A stretch of 64,000 bases of DNA from Caenibius tardaugens NBRC 16725. GTDB taxonomy: Bacteria; Pseudomonadota; Alphaproteobacteria; Sphingomonadales; Sphingomonadaceae. Where the stretch lies: the NCBI RefSeq assembly GCF_003860345.1, contig NZ_CP034179.1, positions 2,216,001 through 2,280,000 on the forward strand, read 5' to 3'. A model generated the notes under the pieces. The model searched no databases. It saw nothing but the letters and a program-made list of their open reading frames with translations, and was not told the origin of the DNA. The position numbers and the translations under genes are program-made. Below, in pieces: positions 39,395 to 47,916 of this stretch; the stretch's first letter is position 1, and every line of letters begins with the position of its first letter.

Positions 39395-39829
39395 ATGGGA
39401 AAGACAGTCTATTCTAAGGATAAATTGCTTGCGTTGTCGATGCAGCGTTTTGCAGCGGTGAGCAGTGGTGATCTGGATGCCACGATGGCGGTTCTGGTTG
39501 ATGAACCAGTGTTCGAATTGCATCCGGCAGGGTTGCAATTATCCGGCCACGCCGATGTCCTACAGTATTACAAGCAATTCCTCGCAAGCGCCGGACACGC
39601 GATCAGCGGCGATATTATCGATACATTCGTATCCGACAGCGCTGTCTGCCTCGAACTGCGCATGACGCACGGTGCAGACGATGACGCGCCCGAGTATTTC
39701 CGCATGATTGCAGTTCAGCCGGTGGAAAACGGCCGCTTCACCGGTGAGCGTCTCTACGGCGACGAACGGCTTTTTCGTCTGATGTTCCCAAATCCTGTAT
39801 GGTCGCTGTTCCAACCGTTAGAGATTTGA
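39395..39829 (+). CDS. NTF2/SnoaL-like protein
   Basis: 144 residues with the cone-shaped alpha+beta barrel pattern: N-terminal helices (LALSMQRFAAVSSGDLDATMAVL), then strands (FELHPAGLQLSGHADVLQYY) ending in WSLFQPLEI. No Asp/His set of ketosteroid isomerase is certain. It is related in layout to the protein at 40720, both ending with the block GE(R/M)xYxDE(R/A)LFR. The isomerase-like gene starts one base after its stop. Possible isomerase, dehydratase or cyclase. Confidence 0.7.
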   Translation: MGKTVYSKDKLLALSMQRFAAVSSGDLDATMAVLVDEPVFELHPAGLQLSGHADVLQYYKQFLASAGHAISGDIIDTFVSDSAVCLELRMTHGADDDAPEYFRMIAVQPVENGRFTGERLYGDERLFRLMFPNPVWSLFQPLEI

Positions 39830-39830
39830 G

Positions 39831-40673
39831 ATGACGGATCTGGGACCAGGCGATACCGTTCTTTGTACGGCGACCATGGGGTTTGGGCCGCTGCGCGCGT
39901 TCGTCGAAGCAGCCAGTTCTGCTGGGTTCAGCGCCATCTCGCTGTCGGGCGGTGACTACAAAGCTGCCCGTTCCGCCGGGATGTCGGATCCCGATATCCG
40001 GACGTTGCTTGCCGACAACGCAATCCGCGTGGCAGAATTGGATGGGGTTGTCGATTGGCTGCGTCCGCTACCCCGGGAACAGGGGGCAGGATACGGTCTG
40101 GACAATCCCTTCTTCGGTCATTCGCAAAGCGAATTTTTTGATATGGCGGGGGCACTGGGCGCGCGTTCGATTACGGCGGTCGACCCGTTCATGGGCACTG
40201 TTCCACGGGATGAAATGGCCGAAGCCTTCGCCCGGTTATGCGACCGTGCTGCGGATTTCTGCCTGCTGGTTCATCTGGAATTTCTGTCTTGGGGGCCCGT
40301 GCCGGACCCGGTGACAGCGTCTGACGTCGTGCGTCTGGCGAACAGACCCAATGGCGGATTGGTGCTCGACACACTTCATCTCATGCGCAGCGGAGGGCTC
40401 GAAAGCCTGAGCCAGATTGCACCAGAGAAGATTTTCGCCACCCAGTTTTGCGATGGGCGAGCCACCCGCAGCAGCGATCCCTTCACGGACGCGGCCAATC
40501 GCCTGTGGCCGGGAGAAGGCGATTTCGATCTTGCGGCTATTCTGCGGCAAATCCGGCGAGGCGGCTGCTGGGCTCCTCTCGGCATAGAAGTCATGAACGA
40601 TGAAACCCGTTCGATGACACCCGCAGCGATCGCCGCACGGGCTTTTTCAGCACTTCAAACGATCGGGCAGTAG
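39831..40673 (+). CDS. Sugar phosphate isomerase/epimerase-like TIM barrel protein
   Basis: 280 residues of the xylose-isomerase-like (AP endonuclease 2) superfamily: SAGFSAISLSGGDY, LLVHLEFLSWGPV with the metal-binding Glu, GLVLDTLHLMRSGG with Asp/His, and FCDGRATRS. A divalent metal site is therefore likely. Family members isomerise or cleave small hydroxy-acids and sugars. Sandwiched between two NTF2-like genes and coupled to the first, so it probably acts on the same pathway intermediate. Confidence 0.8.
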   Translation: MTDLGPGDTVLCTATMGFGPLRAFVEAASSAGFSAISLSGGDYKAARSAGMSDPDIRTLLADNAIRVAELDGVVDWLRPLPREQGAGYGLDNPFFGHSQSEFFDMAGALGARSITAVDPFMGTVPRDEMAEAFARLCDRAADFCLLVHLEFLSWGPVPDPVTASDVVRLANRPNGGLVLDTLHLMRSGGLESLSQIAPEKIFATQFCDGRATRSSDPFTDAANRLWPGEGDFDLAAILRQIRRGGCWAPLGIEVMNDETRSMTPAAIAARAFSALQTIGQ

Positions 40674-40719
40674 CACCATCGCTCCCGCCACCCGGCAATG
40701 ACCTTCAGGAGATACAACA

Positions 40720-41151
40720 ATGAAAGCGAGTTTTCTCGAATTGCTTGGCGTGGCCAACAGGCATGCGCAAACAGAAAGCGCCAAGGATCTCGATGCCATC
40801 ATGGCGACCATGGAAGGTGAGCCCACCTACGCTTATTATCCCGTCGGCAAGATGTTCTCGGGAATGGAAAACACTCGCCGTCTCTATCGCCATTTTATTG
40901 ACGATGTTCAGCCCCGTATGGCGGGCTGGAAGTTGATCAGTGAATCCGTTGGTGCGCAAGGCGTGGTACAGGAATACGATATCGCCATCCGGCTGATCGG
41001 CGACACTGAACCCTCCTGGCACCGCATTATGGCCATTCTTGTGTTTGGCGAACAGGGGCTCGCAGGCGAACGCATGTATTCCGACGAAGCACTCTTTCGA
41101 ACGCTAACCGGCCCCTTGTGGGATGAAATGATCCCCGTCCCGGCAAGTTGA
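40720..41151 (+). CDS. NTF2/SnoaL-like protein
   Basis: 143 residues with the NTF2-like layout (helical start, then YAYYPVGKMFSG and the final GERMYSDEALFR). Shares the end motif with the protein at 39395, indicating an old duplication around the isomerase gene. Shine-Dalgarno AGGAGAT precedes ATG 40720. The stop codon lies inside the second 39-bp element. Confidence 0.7.
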   Translation: MKASFLELLGVANRHAQTESAKDLDAIMATMEGEPTYAYYPVGKMFSGMENTRRLYRHFIDDVQPRMAGWKLISESVGAQGVVQEYDIAIRLIGDTEPSWHRIMAILVFGEQGLAGERMYSDEALFRTLTGPLWDEMIPVPAS

Positions 41152-41186
41152 CCTGAAATGTCCTCTGGTCAGACAAATTGCACACT
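41148..41186 (+). promoter_or_regulatory. 39-bp regulatory element, copy B
   Basis: Matches copy A at 29 of 39 positions (TTGACC-TGAAATGTCC-TC, CAAATTGCACACT). It begins in the stop codon of the NTF2-like gene and lies 115 bp before the PhyH-like gene, so that gene is probably a separately activated unit of the same regulon. Confidence 0.6.
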
Positions 41187-41300
41187 TTTGCCGGTCGGCA
41201 AGAAGCATATTCTGCGCATGTAAGATGGACCGACTGAAAATCAGCGATCTGCGCAAGGGCGTGTGCCTGAGTTTCGGCAATTTTATTACAGGAGAGAAAC

Positions 41301-42569
41301 ATGAAGCACGAGCTGATAAAGCGGGATGTGAATGTAGCATCGGCGCGGCAACTCGGCCTGCCTATCGGTGGGTTCAGAGCCATGCACGAGATCATTCTGC
41401 CGCAGCGTTTGCGCCGGGGCGTAAGCGATCAGATTGCCTGGGATGTTGCCAACGCCGCACCGATCGCATTCAAGACGCTGGAAGGCGATGCCTATACTTA
41501 TGTCGCCGAGAGCGGCCGTGTCCGCATTGTGCGGGGCATCACAGAAGACGCCGGACTGGTTATCGAACTGTCATCCGATAACTGGGACAACTATTATTAC
41601 GAAATGCGCACCAACTATGGTTTGCTTTATGCGGAAGCGGTGCGTTTCCTACGCGGCAAGTTCGCAATGTGGGATTCATGGGAACCTGCCTTGCGCTGCC
41701 TGTACAGCGGTACGCCGATCTATAACCCGGCCACGCTCGATCTGCGTGATCTCGATGGGGCAAAACTGGATATTCACCGCTCGTTCCTGCCGAATGACGA
41801 TCCCGCGCATATGGCACATTTCCTGCACACAACCGGCTATCTGCATATCCGTTCAGCCTTTTCCAAAGAGGAAATGGGCCGCATATCCGAAGAGCTCGAT
41901 CAGGTTCGTGGGGCCGCCGTCGAAGGCGAAGTGTTCTCGCGCTGGGGAACCGACGATCAGGGCCGTAAGACGGTCTTCGACCTGCACTATCTGACCCTCA
42001 AGTCGCGGTTGATGAAGGATCTTGATAACCATGCCATGGTGCGGTTCCTGACAGGGTTGGCAGGTGAACATGTCGTGCCATCAGAAGACCGCGACTGTGG
42101 CACCCACGCAATCACGCGTGAGTTTTCTGGTGATTCGGACTCATTCGGGGTTCTGGGATGGCATCAGGATTGCGGCCTGGGCGGATGCCCGGTGACCTGC
42201 CCCCGTGTCCACGTCGGTATCCAGGTTGACGCGGCAAATGCTGATAGCTCAAAGCTTTACTTCCTCGCAGGAAGCGCGAGCCGTGGCTGTCACCTCAATA
42301 TATCACCGGAACAGGCGCGCAATTTGCCGATTGCTGCATTTGACACCCAACCTGGCGACGCGACGGTGCATCTCGGGTGCATCCTGCATGCGGCCAACAC
42401 CGCTCAAGGTCGCAACCGGCGACGGACGATCTACACCCGTTTCGTTAATCCCATGGCGCTGGATATCTTCGATCCGTTTGGCTCCGTTGATCAGGTGATC
42501 CCGGGCATTTCGGGTGACCAAAGCATGCCCAGCCCTGCCGACATGGCGGCATTGGTCGAGGCGCGATAG
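41301..42569 (+). CDS. SCP2-like / phytanoyl-CoA dioxygenase (PhyH) fusion protein
   Basis: 422 residues. Residues 1-125 resemble a sterol-carrier (SCP2-like) domain (SDQIAWDVANAAPIAFK, LVIELSSDNWDNYYYEMRTN). Residues 150-400 are a PhyH-type Fe(II)/2-oxoglutarate dioxygenase: the HxD pair is in GWHQDCG (about residues 287-289) and the distal His in HLGCILHAAN (about 367). Shine-Dalgarno AGGAGAG precedes ATG 41301. The fusion suggests that a lipid-like substrate is bound by the first domain and hydroxylated by the second. Confidence 0.8.
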   Translation: MKHELIKRDVNVASARQLGLPIGGFRAMHEIILPQRLRRGVSDQIAWDVANAAPIAFKTLEGDAYTYVAESGRVRIVRGITEDAGLVIELSSDNWDNYYYEMRTNYGLLYAEAVRFLRGKFAMWDSWEPALRCLYSGTPIYNPATLDLRDLDGAKLDIHRSFLPNDDPAHMAHFLHTTGYLHIRSAFSKEEMGRISEELDQVRGAAVEGEVFSRWGTDDQGRKTVFDLHYLTLKSRLMKDLDNHAMVRFLTGLAGEHVVPSEDRDCGTHAITREFSGDSDSFGVLGWHQDCGLGGCPVTCPRVHVGIQVDAANADSSKLYFLAGSASRGCHLNISPEQARNLPIAAFDTQPGDATVHLGCILHAANTAQGRNRRRTIYTRFVNPMALDIFDPFGSVDQVIPGISGDQSMPSPADMAALVEAR

Positions 42570-44100
42570 CTCACGCGATTTTCTGTCAACCAATGCGGCT
42601 TATCCAAATTTTCCGATTGAGTGAAGCCGTGCGCTGCGAAGAATGTTATGCTCTTCGTAACGCACGGCTCGCTTAGCATAACCCAGGAGGCGCTCTGGGT
42701 ATCGTCGACGAACTGGCACAGATGAGAGATTCAAAACAACAGCGGGCGCCTTGCCCCGCCGCAGATCGCCCATGTTGAATTGGTCGTCGCCGCCCGTCGC
42801 CGCGTCCTCGATCATAACCCGGCTGCCATACGCGCCCAGCACGCGACCTTTGTGCAGCCCTACAGCATGGAATTGACTTTCGCCCATTCAGCCTTGGGGT
42901 GGCCATCGTTAAGTAGAAATGGCCGTGTTTGTTCGCGGCGTGATACTTGGTATCGAGGAAAAAAGATCGTCGGTCGCTCCGAGGGCCTGTCATCCTCGCT
43001 ATCGCCCCGATCGATCAACATGTGTTTGCCCTTTATCTGGACGCCGGTGACGCGGAACACGAATTCGATGATTTAGCGGCGGATAATCTCAGCCTGTGGT
43101 CTGCTGGCCGAAACGCAGATCTGGCATGCACTCATGCTTGCGTACCTGCGCCGTTGTATTAGCGACGGTTACCACAATAGGTCCTTATCTGTTCGGTCCC
43201 GCACGCGCCAAAGTGTGCGCCCCTGATTCGTTTGTCATCCTCACCCCAGCCCGACAGCAGGAGCCGCCAGCAATCACATCGAAGGATTCTCCGGATGCCT
43301 CCGAAAGGCGTTGGTAATGAAGAAGTTGGACTGTTTACACCTCGCAGCATGTTTCTTGGCATGAATTAGGACTGGTTTGGGCAGTGATCGTCGGATTGCT
43401 GTCGTGTGAGCGTGGAGCGCGGGATACGCAAGTCTCGCCAACATATCCGCCATTCGGCGGCAGAATGCTGCACCCTGAAAGCGGTCCTACGCTCAAGTCG
43501 TCGTGATGAGCGCACCTTGGGAATTGCTGCATCCCTACACCGTGGAAAGTCATCGAGCCCCAGTTGAAGCGCAAGGAGGCCCATGTGAAGGCCTGACAGG
43601 GCGGACCGTTCACTACCAGACTAAGGCAGAGACCCCCAGCGCCGCAAAATGGGTCAAGGCTGGGCGGAGCATCCAGATCACGCTCAAGGCAAACGCCATC
43701 CATGGATGATCGGCGGGGAGAAAAGCAGCGATTGCTTTGGGCTCGGGCATGGGGTGGGGCAGTTTCATCGCGACCAAATTACAACCTCGTTAGTGCATCG
43801 CCACAATTCCCTGATCGCGCAACAATGTGCGGATCGTTCCGGTGGCCTTGTCAACCGGCGTAGGCCTAACTGCTGTAGGTTTGAATCGCTTTCCGGGTGA
43901 ACCAAAGTGCACCGCGCCAATCTCGCGGATGCTCGGTGCGGTGAATCCCGCCGACATAGCGGTCGTAACGCTGCTCGATCGAAGAGTCTGACCTGTCGGC
44001 TGTTCACCTGCGGATTGGTAGACCCTCTCGGTGTAAACGAGGGGAAAGCCATTGAAACGGCGGAATTGCGTTAATCAACGCAAGAACGAAGGGTGATTCA
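42570..44100. other. 1.5-kb degenerate interval
   Basis: No intact gene. Begins with a long hairpin (42625-42669). The minus strand at 42570-42700 has a fragment ITFFAAHGFT..WLTENRVSYRAS that resembles the IS481 transposase region before a TDNG motif. Further on, short frames such as MGESQFHAVGLHKGRV are broken by stops. At 43613-43768 (minus) a 51-codon frame with one hydrophobic helix (MAFALSVIWMLRPALTHFAA) exists but lacks a good ribosome site. I read this as a graveyard of mobile DNA. Confidence 0.5.
42625..42669. terminator. Long hairpin after the PhyH gene
   Basis: AGCCGTGCG (42625-42633) pairs perfectly with CGCACGGCT (42661-42669), with an inner GCGAAGA/TCTTCGT stem. About 55 bp after the PhyH stop and without T-run. 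It may act as a terminator or be the end of a lost element. Confidence 0.45.
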
Positions 44101-44352
44101 ATGGCGAACAAACAAAGTACTGCGGACCATTTGCTGACCACTTTTTCAGAGCGCAGCCCAATGACCGAAGCAGAGAAGGAAAGGGCGGCTGTGGTGGCGT
44201 GGCTGCGAAAAAGGGCGAGGCGATGGTTAGCCATGGAAACCTACGGGAGTTACATCGCGCAGAAGGTTGTTATCAAGAACTGTGAAATGCTCGGTGGATA
44301 TGCCGACATTATCGAGCGGGGCGACCATCTGAAAGGAACTGGTGATGAGTGA
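44101..44352 (+). CDS. Small phage-like hypothetical protein
   Basis: 83 residues, helical and charged (MTEAEKERAAVVAWLRKRARRWL, ADIIERGDHL). Shine-Dalgarno GAAGGGTG precedes ATG 44101. Overlaps the next gene. Similar short proteins occur in early regions of sphingomonad prophages. Function unknown. Confidence 0.6.
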   Translation: MANKQSTADHLLTTFSERSPMTEAEKERAAVVAWLRKRARRWLAMETYGSYIAQKVVIKNCEMLGGYADIIERGDHLKGTGDE

Positions 44353-44653
44353 CTTTCTGCAAATCGTGGGCTTCATCACGGTAGCCGTAATTGGCAGCTT
44401 GGTTCTTTGGATGCTCTACCAGATAGCTGGGAACATCTACGGCGGCATAAAGGGCGCTTACCGCCTCAAGGCCATCCGTGGACGCGGTGGTGCCAAGAAG
44501 TGGCCGCACCGAAACACTGTTCTCTTTGGCCTTCGCTCTTGGGCTGGTGAGCGGTATAAAAATGGCTACGGTTCATATTTCAGGGTGGGCGGGCTGCGGG
44601 TTCCTGTTGATGGTCGAGACCCTATCGAGCGCGATCGCTTCTATGGCGCATGA
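44345..44653 (+). CDS. Small membrane protein, phage-like
   Basis: 102 residues. One N-terminal transmembrane helix (IVGFITVAVIGSLVLWMLYQIAG) is followed by a basic soluble part rich in Gly and Arg. Start ATG 44345 (GTG 44342 also possible) overlaps the preceding stop. Role unknown. Confidence 0.58.
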   Translation: MSDFLQIVGFITVAVIGSLVLWMLYQIAGNIYGGIKGAYRLKAIRGRGGAKKWPHRNTVLFGLRSWAGERYKNGYGSYFRVGGLRVPVDGRDPIERDRFYGA

Positions 44654-44662
44654 GCCACCCCA

Positions 44663-44749
44663 ATGACCGGCCCCACACGCCAGCTACTCTCAGGTCTTGC
44701 CGTACTGGCGTTGCTGGGGATGGCTATCGTGGTGTGCGCGGATTGGTGA
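44663..44749 (+). CDS. Possible 28-residue membrane peptide
   Basis: MTGPTRQLLSGLAVLALLG and a further hydrophobic stretch end in VVCADW, one transmembrane helix. It directly follows the two phage-like genes. Too short to be sure; an overlapping 36-codon frame at 44650 competes with it. Confidence 0.3.
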   Translation: MTGPTRQLLSGLAVLALLGMAIVVCADW

Positions 44750-44833
44750 AACTTGCATAACTGGTATTTATAATGCATCTTTACGTCGGAACGTGGTACC
44801 GCCCGTTCCGCATTAGTATCCCGAATACCTACT

Positions 44834-44858
44834 GCCCCGCTTCGGCGGGGCCTTTTTT
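44834..44858 (+). terminator. Rho-independent terminator
   Basis: GCCCCGC-TTCG-GCGGGGC (44834-44851) followed by TTTTTT (44853-44858). Strong tetraloop hairpin closing the 44.1-44.7 kb genes. Confidence 0.88.
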
Positions 44859-44941
44859 GCCATCATCGAGAGGAAAGGGACGGCCTGAAGACCGCCCTTC
44901 CCTGCTCATGCTGAAGCTGACCCCGTTGTCTCAGGGGTTGT

Positions 44942-45124
44942 TTAACCCCTGAACATCAACACCCCAGCTACCGTTAGCAATAAAAATGCTGCTGCATATG
45001 CAGATATCGCCACAGACCCCGAACGAATTCCGACCTCCGGCTGCGGCTTCACGTAACGTATGGAAGTTACAACTATCAGAACAGAAGAAACCAATAAAAA
45101 GAAAGTGGCAATGAAGTTTAACAA
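44942..45124 (-). CDS. Small two-helix membrane protein
   Basis: 60 residues, two hydrophobic helices (IATFFLLVSSVLIVVTSI and SAYAAAFLLLTVAGVLMF). The start is TTG 45124 behind AAGAGGG. Isolated and without recognisable family. Could be a phage or stress membrane peptide. Confidence 0.45.
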   Translation of the reverse strand: MLNFIATFFLLVSSVLIVVTSIRYVKPQPEVGIRSGSVAISAYAAAFLLLTVAGVLMFRG

Positions 45125-46097
45125 TTTTCCCTCTTTTAAAAGATAAACCGTAAACTCTTATAACACAGATATTTGTTTAATCAAATTTCGGAAATACCCA
45201 AATTCGGTTGCGCTTTTTTACCACAAGAATTGCCTTTTTATTTCCGCATCCCCCTCGCCCAATCCCCCACCTGAGCAGCTTGGCGTTCGCCTGATCCAGC
45301 GCATTCGCCAGATCTATAGTTATGCCGAGGATAACTCAGGTCTATCAGAAATTCTCTGCCGTGCAGGGCAATTACAAAATCCTGTCAAAGCCCAGAAAAT
45401 TCGACTAAAAACTGCGCGGGCAATGAGTCGTTCGACGAACTGTCCACGCATGAAGCGACCCAGAAAACTTGGCTGTGGCGTGATGGTTGGACCCGTCTTA
45501 TGCCACAGCCTGTTTTGGCAGCGGTCAACGCACTTCTCGACGTGCACTCCGAAATTAACCCTTTTAATTCATGACACTGCGATCTATGAATTGCCGCTTC
45601 GGCGGCAATGAGCCATGGTTCATAGTGGAGTGTCGCCGAAACCTTCTCATTACATCTTCAAGCCGGTATGTAGTTACGGCTGCGACGGTTTGCGCTCCAC
45701 CGCTTCACTGCTTGTGCGGGCCGCCGCAGTACTTGTTCACTATGGTTAACGAGCGTATTCATCGCAAGGCTGCGGCGGTAGTCGCCCCCTCCTGACACTG
45801 CCGCAGCCACGGGCAGGAAAAGCCCCAGGCTAGGGCATCGGCGCCCAGCAGCGGGGCGCTCTCATTTTTCCACTTTATTTCAAGATAGTGCGGGGTTAAC
45901 AAGGCTCGCTTCGACGGCGAGGACGTCACCCTCAGTGGAGGTCGTCGAAGCAACTTCCCTCTTGGCGCGATGTTATGTTACACTCTTGCCGCTGCGGTAG
46001 CGAGGGACTCCACTCCCATGGGCATAGTTGCCGCAGCAACTCAACACACATTTAAGACCCGCAAAATCGCCGCGCTACCATGTGGAGCAGGCGCCAA
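45125..46097. other. Non-coding region with structured elements
   Basis: About 970 bases without a supported gene. It includes the structured repeat 45421-45640 and two more long hairpins with similar arms: GGCTGCGGC/GCCGCAGCC (45768-45776 with 45800-45808) and GCTGCGG/CCGCAGC (45991-45997 with 46031-46037). The first 250 bases are AT-rich. Confidence 0.5.
45421..45640 (+). repeat. Structured repeat element, copy 1
   Basis: Similar over about 190 bp to 58083-58290. It contains (i) GGCTGTGGC/GCCACAGCC (45471-45479 with 45502-45510), flanked by AAAAC and GTTTT that extend the stem, with the loop segment TGGACCCGTCTTAT conserved; (ii) AATTAA-CCCTT-TTAATT; (iii) ATTGCCGC-TTCG-GCGGCAAT (45590-45609). 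Conservation of paired arms without an ORF suggests RNA structure. Confidence 0.7.
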
Positions 46098-46295
46098 CTA
46101 GCCTCCCGAACCATCCACCTTTTCGCCATCCCTGAACGAATCCCAGAGAGTGCCAGGCATATCGGTTGGGCTTAGATTATCCACTACACGGGCAGCGCAT
46201 TCTTCAGCGCTAAGTAAACCCTTTGAATCCGATGAAGAATTTTTTTGAATATGGGCACGCTTCACGCGGATTCCACTAGATTTGTAGTCAGACAT
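46098..46295 (-). CDS. Small hypothetical protein, prophage remnant
   Basis: 65 residues, polar, with no membrane segment (SAEECAARVVDNLSPTDMPG). It lies downstream of the spanin genes on the same strand. No family recognised. The codon pattern is plausible and a purine-rich stretch precedes the ATG. Confidence 0.45.
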   Translation of the reverse strand: MSDYKSSGIRVKRAHIQKNSSSDSKGLLSAEECAARVVDNLSPTDMPGTLWDSFRDGEKVDGSGG

Positions 46296-46368
46296 AGTTG
46301 ATCCGCCCCGATAATATCGTGCGTTCTAATATAGAATTTCGATTCGTTCACCATATTAGCTAGCCAAA

Positions 46369-46614
46369 CTAACATACCGCATCGTACCGGGCATTATGCT
46401 GCTGGGCCTCTGAGACGGTCTCTGGCGTATCGAGTTGGTTACCGTCATCCTTCGCCACGTTCCGTGATCCGTCCGGCTGAACAGGCGGAATGGCGTAGCT
46501 GATTCGCTTGAATGACAGGCAGGCGCTGTCAGCAATTGGCGGGGTTGCGGGCGTTGCGCAGGCACTCAGCGCGAGCAGCATCAGCATCGCGCACGACAGT
46601 TTCGGCAGCCGCAT
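46369..46614 (-). CDS. Rz1-like outer-membrane spanin lipoprotein
   Basis: 81 residues with a lipoprotein signal (MLMLLALSAC, Cys as acylated residue 18). Its first 86 bases overlap the end of the Rz-like gene in another frame, the classic nested spanin arrangement. With the inner-membrane partner it fuses inner and outer membranes in the last step of phage lysis. Confidence 0.75.
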   Translation of the reverse strand: MRLPKLSCAMLMLLALSACATPATPPIADSACLSFKRISYAIPPVQPDGSRNVAKDDGNQLDTPETVSEAQQHNARYDAVC

Positions 46615-46813
46615 TGGCTTTCTCCACGTTCTTTACGGTTTCGGTCAGATTGGCCTCGCGCTGCCTTGTGGCGCCAAAGGTTGCGCCTTCGTCATGGGCG
46701 CGAGAGACGGCGCACTTGTGCAGGGTGAAAGTGGCCAGAAATAGGACAATCAGGCCAAAGATCAGATGAACCCAGCGAGGCAGGGTTAACACTCTTGATA
46801 GTAGTCCAATCAC
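46529..46813 (-). CDS. Rz-like inner-membrane spanin
   Basis: 94 residues: an N-terminal transmembrane anchor (WVHLIFGLIVLFLATFTLH) and a helical periplasmic part (TETVKNVEKANAAAETVVRDADAARAEC) typical of i-spanins. The Rz1-like gene starts inside it. Together with the endolysin upstream it forms a lysis cassette. Confidence 0.75.
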   Translation of the reverse strand: MIGLLSRVLTLPRWVHLIFGLIVLFLATFTLHKCAVSRAHDEGATFGATRQREANLTETVKNVEKANAAAETVVRDADAARAECLRNARNPANC

Positions 46814-46883
46814 GTCATAGTTCCCATTGCGTTGGGGCAGGCACCACTACCACCCCCAAGGATAGCGGGGTCTGTCTCAACAC

Positions 46884-47144
46884 CTATTCCCCCTCATCCT
46901 TGCCTCTGATCGCAATCCGCGCTGACTGGATGATCCGCGCGATCTGCTCTGCTGACGGCGCGATCATGTGATAGGTCACAACCCACCACAGCAGGACCAG
47001 CAGCCAGAAGCCGAGGTTCGCCAGTTCCTTCGGTGTATTGAGCAGGGCAATGATCCAGCCCACAAAGCCCATGAGGGCGCAGGCGAGGACATAGCTGAAC
47101 CAGCGCCGCCAGATGAAGTTGCTCTCGGGAAGCGGGTCGGTCAT
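46884..47144 (-). CDS. Small membrane protein, holin-like
   Basis: 86 residues from ATG 47144, which overlaps the endolysin stop (ATGA). Two hydrophobic helices (FSYVLACALMGFVGWIIALL and LGFWLLVLLWWVVTYHMIA) with charged ends fit a class II holin topology. The position between endolysin and spanins supports holin; sequence alone does not prove it. Confidence 0.62.
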   Translation of the reverse strand: MTDPLPESNFIWRRWFSYVLACALMGFVGWIIALLNTPKELANLGFWLLVLLWWVVTYHMIAPSAEQIARIIQSARIAIRGKDEGE

Positions 47145-47710
47145 CGCGCCCATTCCCCGGTCTTGCCATGCAGCCACGACAGGAACTGGCCGACGGTCTT
47201 GCCGCGCAGGATCGACGGGTTCGCCTTCGTCGCCGCTTCGCCCGCGATCAGGTCCGCACGCTCGCCGACATCAGACCCAATGATCTTTGCCGCCATACCC
47301 GCGCCAAAGAAGTGCGCCGCATAGAGCGATGCTCTGTTGATCGGGATGCCCTTGGCGCTGAGAATGGCGGCATTCTTGGCTGTGAAGGTCTTGGCACGGG
47401 CAAGCTGTTCTTCGACAGGAGGTTTCAGCCCGCCGAATGCCTGGGACATATCAGTGCCCCACTGGCCGCCTTCCGCGCGCCATGTGCTGCGAATGAACTG
47501 ATATAGGCCCGACGCACTGGACGTAGATGCTTTGATGTACGGGCGGTCATTGCTTTCGATCTTCGACAGCATCGGCCAGTAATCGTCAGGGATCGCATTG
47601 TCCGGCTGTTTGACCCCGAGCGCCTTGGCAATTGCCGCGGCGGTCACTGGCCCCCATTTGCCATCTGCGGCAACGCCCACATGGCGCTGAATATCGGAAA
47701 GCGTTGTCAT
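47141..47710 (-). CDS. Phage endolysin, transglycosylase-like with peptidoglycan-binding N-terminus
   Basis: 189 residues. Residues 1-35 look like a peptidoglycan-binding repeat (IQRHVGVAADGKWGPVTAAAI). Residues about 45-130 carry the lysozyme-like fold: SKIESNDRPY with the probable catalytic Glu, then SSASGLYQFIRSTW. It degrades the cell wall during lysis. The neighbours on both sides are membrane proteins in the same overlapping operon. Confidence 0.78.
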   Translation of the reverse strand: MTTLSDIQRHVGVAADGKWGPVTAAAIAKALGVKQPDNAIPDDYWPMLSKIESNDRPYIKASTSSASGLYQFIRSTWRAEGGQWGTDMSQAFGGLKPPVEEQLARAKTFTAKNAAILSAKGIPINRASLYAAHFFGAGMAAKIIGSDVGERADLIAGEAATKANPSILRGKTVGQFLSWLHGKTGEWAR

Positions 47711-47916
47711 GGCTTCACCTCTGTCACGTTGATGAAGGGAACCTTGCTGCTCGCCATCCCGTAAACAGCGAGAACGAGTATCAGACCGATCAGGGCCTTC
47801 TTGCAGAACGCCCAGACACCCCGGCCAAGATCGCCGTAGAAATCGGCAACCAGTTCAGATTTGAGCTTGTCGACGATGGCCTGAACATCAGCGTCGGTCA
47901 GTGTGCGGTCGGTCAT
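47707..47916 (-). CDS. Small phage membrane protein
   Basis: 69 residues from ATG 47916, overlapping both the upstream stop and the endolysin start. An N-terminal helix (LTDADVQAIVDKLKSELVADF) and a single transmembrane segment (ALIGLILVLAVYGMA). Probably an accessory holin-type protein. Confidence 0.58.
   Translation of the reverse strand: MTDRTLTDADVQAIVDKLKSELVADFYGDLGRGVWAFCKKALIGLILVLAVYGMASSKVPFINVTEVKP

Noticed and set aside
43335-43709. Frames of 68-122 codons on both strands in the degenerate interval
   Set aside because: Neither has a ribosome site or recognisable domain; overlapping stops on both sides point to non-coding or decayed DNA.
43880-43900. Short TTTGAATCGC stretch resembling a tRNA T-loop
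   Set aside because: No acceptor or anticodon stems can be drawn around it.
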